48,469 nt of DNA, taken from NCBI GenBank assembly GCA_027319585.1, contig DAHVMY010000010.1:1-48469 (forward strand), in the 5' to 3' direction. The notes below the pieces were generated by a model. That model had not been told where the DNA came from. It saw only the letters and a list, made by a program, of their open reading frames with translations, and made no database searches. Made by a program: the position numbers and the translations under genes. This document shows, piece by piece, positions 23,562-31,253 of the stretch (positions are counted from its first letter, which is position 1; every line of letters begins with the position of its first letter). Origin of the DNA: AG-12 sp027319585 (GTDB lineage: Bacteria > Chloroflexota > Dormibacteria > Aeolococcales > Bog-877).

Positions 23562-25574
23562 AGCTGGCCGGTCCGCGGCGACCGGGGCCAGCTGCCCCGC
23601 CGATGCGGCGGCCGGTGGGGGGCCGGGATGGGTCAGCCAGCGGTGGTACGGCGCAGGTGCGGTGACGCGGAGTGGGATTCGTTGCCAGCCGCAGACCAGC
23701 AGGAAGTCTCCGCGGCCCGCCTGCTGGAGAAAGCGCCGGTCAGCCTCCTCGAGCCCCAGGGAGCCCTGGAGCCGGCGGGCGCCGATCTCGGTCTGGCTGC
23801 CCAGGAGCTGGGTCGCCGAGTTCACCGCCACCACCTCTCCGAAGTGGGTGGCGGTGAGGTCGGCCCCGGTCTGCGTCAGCAGGATCAGCGACCCCTGGTA
23901 CTTGCGCACCCGGCGGGCCAGTCGCTCCATCAGCTGGTGCAGGGCGGGGCTGTCGGCCAGCATCCCGGCCTCGTCCACTATCAGCTGCTTCTCCCCGGGG
24001 TGTTCCCGAACCCAGTGCCAGAGCCAGGTGGAGACGAGCAGGGTGACCGCCGGGGTCCACGACTCCGGGATGTTGCGGGTGCCCAGGACCAGCACCGAGC
24101 CGACCTCCGGACCCCGGCCTGGGGTGCTGAAGAGCTGTTGGGGTTCGCCGCTCACCCAGGGTTGCAGCCGTGCCGCCAGTGCTTCCCCGTCCAAGCGGGC
24201 CTGGAGCCTGGGGAGGCAGTCGCCCAGCACCGGGGCCCGGCCGACCGGGGGCTGGGCGATCAGCTCCCCCACCGTCTCCAGCAGCGCCGCGCGCTCGGAG
24301 TTGCTGAGCGGCCCACAGAGGATTGAAACCAGCTCCACGGTGGCCGGGACGGTCTCCACGGCCGGGCCCATCTCCAGCATGTTGAACCGGGCGGCACGCG
24401 GGTCGACCAGGTCGAGGAAGGTGCCCCCCGCCAGCTCGCACCACCTCTGGTGCTCATTCTCGGGGTCCACCACCACCACCGACTGCCCCCGGCGGGCTGC
24501 CTCCATCGCCAGGAGCCCCGCCAGGTAAGATTTGCCGGCCCCCGAGGCCGCCACCACCGCCAGGTTCGCATTGTTGAGTCGAGGGTCGTGGTGCAGATCC
24601 AGCCCCACCCAGCGCCCGGTGCGCCGATGGATTCCGATCAGGCTCTGCTCCAAGCGATTGGCCTCCGGCCCTTCGAACCAGGGCCACAGGGTGGAGACCT
24701 CTCCGGTGGCCGCCAGCATCGTCGGTCGAGTCCCCGAAGGCGGTTGGCCCAGTGACTCCAGGTGCGCCGGGAGTTCATCGAAGTAGGCGGGAACAAAGGT
24801 GGCTCGCAGGGATGCCGCGGCGGTCTCGAGCTCTCGGGTCAGGGTGCGCAGCTCGGCTGGAGAGTCGGCCGCGAGGGTGACTGTGAGGGCCAGCTCGAAC
24901 ACCCGCTCCTCCCCCCGGGCGAGCACCTCCCGCAGGTCGCTGGCCGCGCGGGACAGCAGCCGGAGGCGGGGATCGGGTGGTTGCTCGACCGCGGCGAGCT
25001 CGCGAGCACGCAGGCCGCGCAGACGGAGCCGAAGGTCGCGATCCGCAAGCTCGGGATCGCGCGGGGAGATGGTCAGCGCGAGCTTGCAATCGCCCGCGCC
25101 CCCCAGGAGCTGCCACAGCCACCCGGGGTTCACCCCGACTCCGGGGAGGCGATGCAGCCGGAGCGAATGGAGATGCCGGCCTCCGATGCGGAGCTCCCGA
25201 GCACACTCCAGCAGGGGTCCGCGGGCCAGGGCGGGCGCCGCATCGGCGGCCTCGCTGCGCACCTCGCACCGGTTGCGGAGCGCGTCCAGCAGCTCCTGGT
25301 CGCGTCCCTGGCCGTGGCGCTCCTGGACCAGGTACGTGGTGATCCGGCGAGCTGCGGAGTCGGCAGCGGTGGCCCCGCCACGCGGAGTGGGCCGAACCGG
25401 CGGCCCACCCGGCCCGGCCGCCGGCTCCGGCCACAGCTGCTTGCAGATCACGAAGGTGCAGCGATCATCGAGAAGGTGGAGCCATGACCCGAATCCCTGG
25501 GCCAGGCGCTGCTGCTCGCTGGCTGCGAGATCCAGAAGGTCCGGCCCCACGGTTCGCCAGACCGCGCTGGTCAC
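23559..25574 (-). CDS. T4SS ATPase, VirB4-like (module A)
   Basis: A 671-residue ATPase. Walker A is in AASGAGKSYLAGLL (about residues 340-350) and Walker B in QLIVDEAGML (about 530), followed by the sensor region LTQTGADL and the C-terminal GDFLLVCG, as in VirB4/TraC proteins. VirB4 energises assembly of the secretion channel at the inner membrane. GTG 25574 was chosen because it overlaps the upstream PrgI-like stop as GTGA; the frame runs back to 25790, but that part lies over the neighbouring gene. It is paralogous to the larger ATPase at 37116 (EERVFELALTVTL here, EERLFGLGLTLTL there). Confidence 0.8.
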   Translation of the reverse strand: MTSAVWRTVGPDLLDLAASEQQRLAQGFGSWLHLLDDRCTFVICKQLWPEPAAGPGGPPVRPTPRGGATAADSAARRITTYLVQERHGQGRDQELLDALRNRCEVRSEAADAAPALARGPLLECARELRIGGRHLHSLRLHRLPGVGVNPGWLWQLLGGAGDCKLALTISPRDPELADRDLRLRLRGLRARELAAVEQPPDPRLRLLSRAASDLREVLARGEERVFELALTVTLAADSPAELRTLTRELETAAASLRATFVPAYFDELPAHLESLGQPPSGTRPTMLAATGEVSTLWPWFEGPEANRLEQSLIGIHRRTGRWVGLDLHHDPRLNNANLAVVAASGAGKSYLAGLLAMEAARRGQSVVVVDPENEHQRWCELAGGTFLDLVDPRAARFNMLEMGPAVETVPATVELVSILCGPLSNSERAALLETVGELIAQPPVGRAPVLGDCLPRLQARLDGEALAARLQPWVSGEPQQLFSTPGRGPEVGSVLVLGTRNIPESWTPAVTLLVSTWLWHWVREHPGEKQLIVDEAGMLADSPALHQLMERLARRVRKYQGSLILLTQTGADLTATHFGEVVAVNSATQLLGSQTEIGARRLQGSLGLEEADRRFLQQAGRGDFLLVCGWQRIPLRVTAPAPYHRWLTHPGPPPAAASAGQLAPVAADRPA

Positions 25575-25918
25575 CCGAGGTGGGGCCTGCCGCGCAGCGT
25601 GGACGGCTGCTGACCGGGACCGTCGACCGGCCGCCACTGCCGCGAGCGGCGCGCACGGGTCGAGAGGTTGCGGTGGGCGAGCACGAGCAGCCGCCATGCC
25701 CAATGTCCACTGGGGACTCCCCAGAGCCGCACCCACGCGAGGGCCGCTGACAGCGCGAACGCGCTGCCTCCCCCGATGCCGCGGAGCCACTCGGGAGAGG
25801 GGAGGTGGAGCAAAAGGGCGGCCGCGACCGCGCCGGCCGCGACAACCCCCAGCCGTCCGGGCGGCAGCCCGAAGGCGACGATCTCCTCGTGAGGAGAGGG
25901 CGAGGTGAAGTTGATCAT
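25571..25918 (-). CDS. Small membrane protein, PrgI/VirB3-like (module A)
   Basis: A 115-residue protein with an N-terminal polar stretch (MINFTSPSPHEEIVAFGLPP), two hydrophobic segments (GVVAAGAVAAALLLHL and SAFALSAALAWVRLWG) and a basic tail. Size, topology and its position directly before VirB4 match PrgI/VirB3 proteins. Its stop overlaps the VirB4 start as GTGA, exactly as in module B. The start is ATG 25918; an upstream ribosome site is weak (AGGGGAT). Confidence 0.6.
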   Translation of the reverse strand: MINFTSPSPHEEIVAFGLPPGRLGVVAAGAVAAALLLHLPSPEWLRGIGGGSAFALSAALAWVRLWGVPSGHWAWRLLVLAHRNLSTRARRSRQWRPVDGPGQQPSTLRGRPHLG

Positions 25919-26034
25919 GCGGGGCGATCCCCTGGCGGCGAGCTCGGGACTGAGGCGCGAGGACTCACAATCGCGATAGTCCGCTGTTCCGGGCCATGGG
26001 CCGCAATCGCCCGCCCCTGCGAAGGTCAGAGGCG

Positions 26035-26451
26035 CTACCGGTCCCTGGTCAACTCCATCTGGACCGCGAAGCCCTGCTCCTGGAGCGGCAGCCGTGGCTG
26101 CTTGGTGACCCGTACCCGCACGTGCAGCACTCCCGGAAGATCCACGAGCTCACGCGCCAGCCGGGCGACCAGGGCCTCCAGCAGGTGGAACTCGGTCTGC
26201 TCCGTGAGCCCGCGCACGAGCTCGTAGATCTTCGGGTAGCTGATCGTGTCGTCGAGCCGGTCCGACGCCGCCGCCCGGGCGAAGTCGGTGCTGAGATCGA
26301 GGTCCACCACGAAGTGCGAGCCCATGCGGCGCTCCGCCTCGCTGTTGCCATGGTGTCCGAAGAATCGCAAGCCGTGGAGCATCAGGGTGCCGGGCAGCTC
26401 GCCCGGCCGCGGGTCAGCCGACTCGGGCCTGACGTGTGGCTCCGGGCTCAC
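26035..26451 (-). CDS. folB: Dihydroneopterin aldolase
   Basis: A 138-residue cytosolic enzyme of folate synthesis that converts dihydroneopterin to hydroxymethyl-dihydropterin and glycolaldehyde. It shows the FolB patterns GLRFFGHHGNSEAERRMG, FVVDLDLSTDF, DTISYPKIYELV and FHLLEALVARLA (with the conserved Glu), and ends VRVTKQPRLP. The first 20 residues are an extension. The start GTG 26451 overlaps the upstream stop as GTGA, so it is translated with the unknown gene before it. Confidence 0.9.
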   Translation of the reverse strand: MSPEPHVRPESADPRPGELPGTLMLHGLRFFGHHGNSEAERRMGSHFVVDLDLSTDFARAAASDRLDDTISYPKIYELVRGLTEQTEFHLLEALVARLARELVDLPGVLHVRVRVTKQPRLPLQEQGFAVQMELTRDR

Positions 26452-26903
26452 TCAGGTGCGTCGACCGTCTCGATGGAGTCGATGTGGAGCACCTCGCGCC
26501 GGTTGTCCCGGGTGGGGAACAGCACCACCAGGGTCTGAGACAGCGCCGCGGTCACCTGCCCGACATCCCCGACCGCGATGGTCCCGATCGGCTCACCCGT
26601 GCTGTGGCGCACCACGTCGGTGACCCTCACCCAGGTCCCCGGCGGCCACCGCATCTCCGGGGTGAGCTCGTCCGGTGACAGGTCCTCGGGAGCGATGTTG
26701 CCCCGGTTGCCGCCCCACGGGCGGGGAGGCGACGGGCGGGGCTGCGGCCGAACCGGCGCGGGCGCCTCCGGCTCCGCCAGCTCCTCCTCATCGATCTCGT
26801 CTTCGGGATCGAGGGTTATCTGATCGTCCTCAGCCGACGGTTGACCGTCCTCCGCGGCGGCGGTGGACGGCTCGTGGCTGTCGGGTCCTTGGGCTTTGGT
26901 CAA
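26448..26903 (-). CDS. Hypothetical protein with acidic linker and SH3-like C-terminal domain
   Basis: About 151 residues from TTG 26903. The N-terminal half is acidic and proline-rich (ITLDPEDEIDEEELAEPEAP), probably disordered. The C-terminal 70 residues look like a small beta barrel (WPPGTWVRVTDVVRH, IGTIAVGDVGQVTAAL, LVVLFPTRDN), similar to KOW/SH3-type folds. It is coupled to folB by GTGA. The start is uncertain: the frame stays open to 26981, but residues there look non-coding. Function unknown. Confidence 0.5.
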   Translation of the reverse strand: MTKAQGPDSHEPSTAAAEDGQPSAEDDQITLDPEDEIDEEELAEPEAPAPVRPQPRPSPPRPWGGNRGNIAPEDLSPDELTPEMRWPPGTWVRVTDVVRHSTGEPIGTIAVGDVGQVTAALSQTLVVLFPTRDNRREVLHIDSIETVDAPE

Positions 26904-26990
26904 GTTTGCTTCCCGATCAACGGTTGGAGCCCAGAGCGCATGGGCGCACGAACTCCAGCGTAGCATGCGCCGGGCCGCCACCCGCCACGG

Positions 26991-27398
26991 TCACTCCTCC
27001 GCTATCGAGATCACCTTCCAGGGCTCTGAGGTGGTGTCCAGCACCAGGGCCAGCTGCACCGGGTCGTTGGCCGTGACCGGCGCCTGCCCGGCGCAGAGGA
27101 AGCTGGTGCGGTCTCGGTAGCGCACCCGGAGCGGCAGCCGCTCCCCCGGGCGACCCTGCGCCAGCTCCACGTGCAGCGACTCGCGAAAGGGGCTGACCTC
27201 GATCCCCGCCATCTGGTAGGCGTGGAACCGGGATCGAACCTCGCTCAGGGCGTCGCCGGCGAAGGCCTGTCCCAGCCGCGCCAAATTGCCGGTGCGCGCG
27301 ACCTCGTCGATCGTCGCCATCACCCGTTGGAGCTCCGACTTGCCGCGCTCCAGCTGGTCGGGTCGGGCCGGCCGACGGCGGATCGGGATGCTTGGCAC
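26991..27398 (-). CDS. Hypothetical protein, possibly NTF2-like
   Basis: A 135-residue soluble protein. A helical N-terminal half (ELQRVMATIDEVARTGNLAR, then LGQAFAGDALSEVRSRF) is followed by strands ending VQLALVLDTTSEPWKVISI, a pattern seen in NTF2/Tim44-like domains that end in a tryptophan strand. The start is GTG 27398, seven bases after the upstream stop. No family is claimed. Confidence 0.5.
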   Translation of the reverse strand: MPSIPIRRRPARPDQLERGKSELQRVMATIDEVARTGNLARLGQAFAGDALSEVRSRFHAYQMAGIEVSPFRESLHVELAQGRPGERLPLRVRYRDRTSFLCAGQAPVTANDPVQLALVLDTTSEPWKVISIAEE

Positions 27399-27404
27399 CG
27401 GAGC

Positions 27405-28025
27405 TCAGCCGGCGCGTGGCCGCAGCGGCCGCAGCAGATCCGTGGGCAGGTAGGCTGGCCGGGACGGGGTCGATCCGGCATCGATCACCTGCGGTCCCTG
27501 GGGGACGGGCTCGGGGTCCAGGGAGACCGGGGGCGGGGGAACCTGAACCGGGGTGGTGTCCGCCCACGCGAAGTCGGGGCCCTTTGACGACTGCTCCCGA
27601 TCCCCCGCCGGTCTGGAGGTGGCCGGGGCGACGGGGGCATCCTTGGTGCGGGGAGCGACCTGCATCCCCCGGGCCAGGATGGCCGCGGGCAATGACTCGA
27701 GGTTGGGGAGCAGCACCATCCCGGTCGCCTCGGCCATCCATCCCATGGTCTCAAGCGGCCAGTTGCTGGCGTTGCCGGGGTGGATGAAACAGCGGTTGGC
27801 GGGGAAATGCGGCAGCTGGCCCAGCACGGTGAACCCGGGGCTCCCCGAGCACACCACGGCGTCGGGAGGATCGGCGCGCTCGATCAGGCTGCGCAGCCGC
27901 GCGACGCTGGTGATGGGGTCCCCGTAGTCGGGATCCTCGGCCACTCCCAGGACCTCGAAATTCGGCAGCAGCTGGCGGGTCCGCCTCTGCAGCTCGGCAT
28001 CGCCCACCACGATCACCGCGCCCAC
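27405..28025 (-). CDS. Hypothetical protein with a receiver-like N-terminal domain and proline-rich tail
   Basis: A 206-residue protein starting at GTG 28025. Residues 1-118 look like a Rossmann/receiver-type fold (MGAVIVVGDAELQRRTRQLL, PDAVVCSGSPGFTVLG, GMVLLPNLESLPAAIL) but lack the usual phospho-acceptor aspartate, recalling the pseudo-receiver of TadZ/CpaE proteins. Residues 120-206 are Pro-rich and probably disordered. It heads a run of small genes leading to folB and T4SS module A. The resemblance is by eye only. Confidence 0.5.
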   Translation of the reverse strand: MGAVIVVGDAELQRRTRQLLPNFEVLGVAEDPDYGDPITSVARLRSLIERADPPDAVVCSGSPGFTVLGQLPHFPANRCFIHPGNASNWPLETMGWMAEATGMVLLPNLESLPAAILARGMQVAPRTKDAPVAPATSRPAGDREQSSKGPDFAWADTTPVQVPPPPVSLDPEPVPQGPQVIDAGSTPSRPAYLPTDLLRPLRPRAG

Positions 28026-28077
28026 CGGCTCCCTCCCGACCGTCCCCGGGATGAGGTCCGGCCCCGGTGAAGGCCCC

Positions 28078-29232
28078 TCAATCGCGGCCTCCCTGGCGGT
28101 TAGGTGCCACCTCCTCGAGAAGGACGGTGGCCCGGTCTAGCCGCTGAGGGTCGACCTCAACGCCCAGCCCCGGCCCGCTCGGCACCGGCAGGGTCCCGTC
28201 AGCGGCGAGGGTGAATGGTTCTGTGAGCAGGTCCTCGGTGAAGTAGCGGTCACTGGCGGAGGTGTCACCGGGAAGGGTGAACCCTGGCAGTGACGCCAGG
28301 GCCAGGTTGGCCGCCCGGCCGATGCCGGTCTCCAGCATTCCCCCGCACCACACCGGCCAGCCCGCGGCCAGGCAGCGGTCATGGATCTTCCGGGCCGGCA
28401 GCAGCCCGCCGACCCGGCCGAGCTTGATGTTGAGAATCCTGCCCGATCCCAGCCGCAGTGCAGCCCGCAGGTCCGCGAGTGACTCGACACTCTCGTCCAG
28501 GCAGATCGGGGTCTCGATCTGCTCCTGCAGGGCCCCGTGGTCGATCAGGTCGTCGTGGCCGAGCGGCTGCTCGATCATCATGAGGTGGAACTGGTCCAGC
28601 TCCCTGAGCCTGGGTGCATCGTCGAGGGAGTAGGCGCTGTTGGCGTCCAGCATCACCGGGGTGTCGGGGAACCGCTGCCTGACCGCGGCCGCCAGTTGAA
28701 TGTCGTAGCCGGGCTTGCACTTCAACTTGATGCGCTGGTAGCCCTGGGCGAGGTACCTCTCGATGGCGCTCAGCGTCGCGTCCAGAGAGGGCTGGATCCC
28801 GATGCTCACCCCTGAGGGTATCCGCTCCTTCTCGCCTCCGAGAATTTCCTTCAGGCTGAGTCCGGCCATCCGCCCGCTCAGGTCCAGGAGCGCCATCTCC
28901 ACCGCCGCCTTGGCCATGAGGTGACCACGAACCCAGCTCCAACGCTGCGCCTGCTGCGCCACGGGGGCGGCGGGGCGCCCCAGGATCGATGGCAGCACGT
29001 GGCGTCGCAGGGCCTCCATGGCGGTCCGGTAGGTCTCGGACGAATAGCCCGGGTCGATTCCGGCGGCGCACTCACCGAACCCGACCATCCCCTGCGCATG
29101 CAGCTCCACCAGCAGGGCGCGCCGCTCGACCTGGGTGCCGAAGCTGGTGGTGAACGGAGAGACCAGAGGGAGCGAGACCACCCGCAGGCGGGCCCGCTCG
29201 ATCGCGACCGCGCCCAGGTCGTCGAGTCTCAC
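28078..29232 (-). CDS. MenC-like enolase-superfamily enzyme (o-succinylbenzoate synthase / N-acylamino acid racemase)
   Basis: A 384-residue enolase-superfamily enzyme. The acid-base lysine motif KLKCKPG (about residue 170), metal ligands in MLDANSAY, MIEQPL and CLDES (about 196, 220 and 244) and the second lysine in NIKLGRVGG (about 269) are intact. This subgroup includes OSBS of menaquinone synthesis and N-succinylamino acid racemase, often in one promiscuous enzyme. The start GTG 29232 overlaps the M20 peptidase stop as GTGA; that close coupling favours the racemase role. No other men genes are adjacent. Confidence 0.85.
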   Translation of the reverse strand: MRLDDLGAVAIERARLRVVSLPLVSPFTTSFGTQVERRALLVELHAQGMVGFGECAAGIDPGYSSETYRTAMEALRRHVLPSILGRPAAPVAQQAQRWSWVRGHLMAKAAVEMALLDLSGRMAGLSLKEILGGEKERIPSGVSIGIQPSLDATLSAIERYLAQGYQRIKLKCKPGYDIQLAAAVRQRFPDTPVMLDANSAYSLDDAPRLRELDQFHLMMIEQPLGHDDLIDHGALQEQIETPICLDESVESLADLRAALRLGSGRILNIKLGRVGGLLPARKIHDRCLAAGWPVWCGGMLETGIGRAANLALASLPGFTLPGDTSASDRYFTEDLLTEPFTLAADGTLPVPSGPGLGVEVDPQRLDRATVLLEEVAPNRQGGRD

Positions 29233-30392
29233 TGCAGGGCCCCCGCCGACAGCGCCTCGATGACTCCTGCCAGCAGAGCTGCCCGTGGAGCGATGCTGGC
29301 GAGATCGGCCCACTCCCCGGGGGCGTGGGCGTTGCCCCCGACGATTCCCAGGCCATCGAGGGTCGGCACCCCCAGGGCGGCGGTGAAGTTGCCGTCGCTC
29401 CCGCCGCCCACCTCCGCCCCCTGCAGCTCTGGCAGCCCCAGCAGTTCGGCGACCTGACGCGCGAGCACGAACAGCCGCTCGGAGGCGGACGCCTCCAGGG
29501 GGGGACGGTTGCTGCCCCCGCTGATCACCACCTCGGCTCGCGGGTCGACGGGTCGCAGGCCGTGCATCTCCTGCTCCAGGCGGGCCGACTCCGCGATGGT
29601 GCTGAACCGCACATCACAGCTGAGCTTGGCCGAGGCGGGCACCACGTTCGTCCGGCCACCTCCCGAAATGACCGTGGGGGTGACGGTGGTGCCGATGTCG
29701 GGGCGGGCCATGGCGCAGATCCGGGGTATCAGGCCCGCCATCTCAACCACGGCGTTCACCCCCTTCTCCGGCTCCAACCCAGCGTGGGCGGCGAGCCCCG
29801 TGACCTCCACCTGGTAGGTGCCCACTCCCTTGCGGGCGATCTTGACCGCGCCCGCAACGGGCGGCTCCAGGACCAGCACCGCCTGGTGTCGTTTGGCCTC
29901 GAACTCGATCAGCGCACGGGACGCGGCGCTGCCGACCTCCTCATCGGTGGTCAGCAGCAGAGTGACCTCGGGGCCGCTCCAGCCATGCTCCCGGAGCGCG
30001 GCCAGTGCGGCCAGCCCGATCACCACCCCGCCCTTCATGTCGAACACTCCCGGCCCGCGGGCTAAGCCGCCCTCGACCGCGTAGAGCGGGGAGAAGGCAT
30101 CGACGTCCCAGACGGTGTCGAGGTGGGCCAGCAGCAGCACCCCTCGCCCATCGCCCTTCCCCACGGTCACCCGGACCGCCGGTCGCCCGAGGTCGGGCAC
30201 GGTCTCGAGCCGGTCAGGGCGCAAGAACTCCCGCGATCTCGCTACCACCAGCTCTGCCATCGCCACCAGCCGGTCCTCATCGTCGCTGGGAGACTGCTGG
30301 CGCACCAGCTCGGCGAGCAGACCCTCGAAGGCGGAGCTGTGCGCCGACAGCCATCCGAGCCGGGCCCGGGCCGCCGGCTCCGAGAGGGTCAT
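29229..30392 (-). CDS. M20-family zinc peptidase (CPG2/ArgE/DapE group)
   Basis: A 387-residue di-zinc hydrolase. Zinc ligands and catalytic residues are visible in LLLAHLDTV (about residue 90), GPGVFDMKGG, LLTTDEEVGS and the C-terminal GGNAHAPGEW, with a dimerisation lid in between (TGLAAHAGLEPEKGVNAV). The pattern is closest to glutamate carboxypeptidase-type members that remove N-acyl groups. Coupled to the MenC-like racemase, it may be the L-specific deacylase. Start ATG 30392, six bases after a TAGAAT box. Confidence 0.87.
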   Translation of the reverse strand: MTLSEPAARARLGWLSAHSSAFEGLLAELVRQQSPSDDEDRLVAMAELVVARSREFLRPDRLETVPDLGRPAVRVTVGKGDGRGVLLLAHLDTVWDVDAFSPLYAVEGGLARGPGVFDMKGGVVIGLAALAALREHGWSGPEVTLLLTTDEEVGSAASRALIEFEAKRHQAVLVLEPPVAGAVKIARKGVGTYQVEVTGLAAHAGLEPEKGVNAVVEMAGLIPRICAMARPDIGTTVTPTVISGGGRTNVVPASAKLSCDVRFSTIAESARLEQEMHGLRPVDPRAEVVISGGSNRPPLEASASERLFVLARQVAELLGLPELQGAEVGGGSDGNFTAALGVPTLDGLGIVGGNAHAPGEWADLASIAPRAALLAGVIEALSAGALQ

Positions 30393-30398
30393 CGCCTG

Positions 30399-30404
30399 AT
30401 TCTA
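30399..30404 (-). promoter_or_regulatory. -10 box of a leaderless promoter for the M20 peptidase
   Basis: TAGAAT, six bases before ATG 30392; its TAG is the stop codon of the small gene at 30402-30620. Confidence 0.5.
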
Positions 30405-30620
30405 TAGGACATCCCCCTCGTCTCCCGGGGGTCGCACCCGCAGTTCCGGCTCGTCCCCCTCCCGCTCCAGCGGGGTACCGATGGAGGTGGGTAGCGGGTC
30501 GATGTGCGGGGGTTGGTGGCCGAAGAAGGATCCCAGCAGCAGAACGATGCCCTGCAGGTCCTGGCGGAGCGAGGATTCCTGCCATCGCCGACTGAGCAGC
30601 AGGCGGGCGAGCAGTCCCAT
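30402..30620 (-). CDS. Small hypothetical protein
   Basis: A 72-residue ORF with strongly G/C third positions, supporting coding. It begins MGLLARLLLSRRWQESSLRQ, has a short hydrophobic run (GIVLLLGSFFG) and an acidic, proline-rich C-terminus. It starts 11 bases after the lytic transglycosylase gene and ends in TAG, which doubles as part of the next promoter. No family recognised. Confidence 0.5.
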   Translation of the reverse strand: MGLLARLLLSRRWQESSLRQDLQGIVLLLGSFFGHQPPHIDPLPTSIGTPLEREGDEPELRVRPPGDEGDVL

Positions 30621-30631
30621 CGCGGTTCAGT

Positions 30632-31252
30632 CTAGGTGCAGACCCACTCCGAGGACTCTCCCATGGAGAACATCTTGGCCGCGATGTTCGCCTGTTGGGT
30701 GGGGTTCCAGATGTCGGTGCCGCCGTGGCCGTAGAAGGTCGCCGGCATGAACTGAAAGAGACCGGTCGCTCCCGAGGAGCGGTTCACGCTGGTGGGGTCG
30801 AGGCCCGACTCGCACTCGGCCACCGACAGCAGCCAGGAGTAGGAGACGTTGTACCTCTGTGCGGCCGCCCAGATGATCTGCTTGATGGTGCCGACCGGGG
30901 GCTCTGCGACCGGCTGCCAGAATGAGCCGCCGTAGGGCGAGCTAGCGGCGCCCGCCGCCGGGGCGGCCGCAATCACGGGAGCCGGTGTGGGCGGAGGCGT
31001 CACCTTGGCCTCCTGCAGGGGCATGGTCACCGCATAGCTGGTGGGGGAGAGGATGTTGCGGGCCTGGCCCGCGATCTGGGTGATCGCGGCCGGCTCGGCG
31101 GCGGTGGGGCGCGGCGCCCCCTGGGCGAGCAGCACGCTGGCCACGGGGGCGACGAACAGCACCGTGGCGGCGGCCAGGATCCACCTCAGGCGGCCGGCCA
31201 GCAGCGGCAGCGCGGGGAGTGGGGCCACGGCCTCCTCGGGCCGCAGGCTCAA
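30632..31252 (-). CDS. Membrane-anchored lytic transglycosylase (SLT domain)
   Basis: About 206 residues. A membrane segment (LRWILAAATVLFVAPVASVL) and a long Pro/Ala linker precede a C-terminal SLT domain: KQIIWAAAQRYNVSYSWLL, catalytic Glu in AECESGLDPTSVN, then GLFQFMPATF and DIWNPTQQANIAA. The enzyme would cut glycan strands outside the membrane. Several T4SS carry such a VirB1-type enzyme, but a general cell-wall role is equally possible. TTG 31252 follows the upstream CHAP gene stop by one base; the frame also opens at 31294 inside that gene. Confidence 0.8.
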   Translation of the reverse strand: MSLRPEEAVAPLPALPLLAGRLRWILAAATVLFVAPVASVLLAQGAPRPTAAEPAAITQIAGQARNILSPTSYAVTMPLQEAKVTPPPTPAPVIAAAPAAGAASSPYGGSFWQPVAEPPVGTIKQIIWAAAQRYNVSYSWLLSVAECESGLDPTSVNRSSGATGLFQFMPATFYGHGGTDIWNPTQQANIAAKMFSMGESSEWVCT

Positions 31253-31253
31253 C

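Noticed and set aside
27225..27245. tRNA T-loop-like sequence GGTTCGATCC on the minus strand.
   Set aside because: It lies inside the coding frame of the 26991 gene and no acceptor or anticodon arms can be formed around it.
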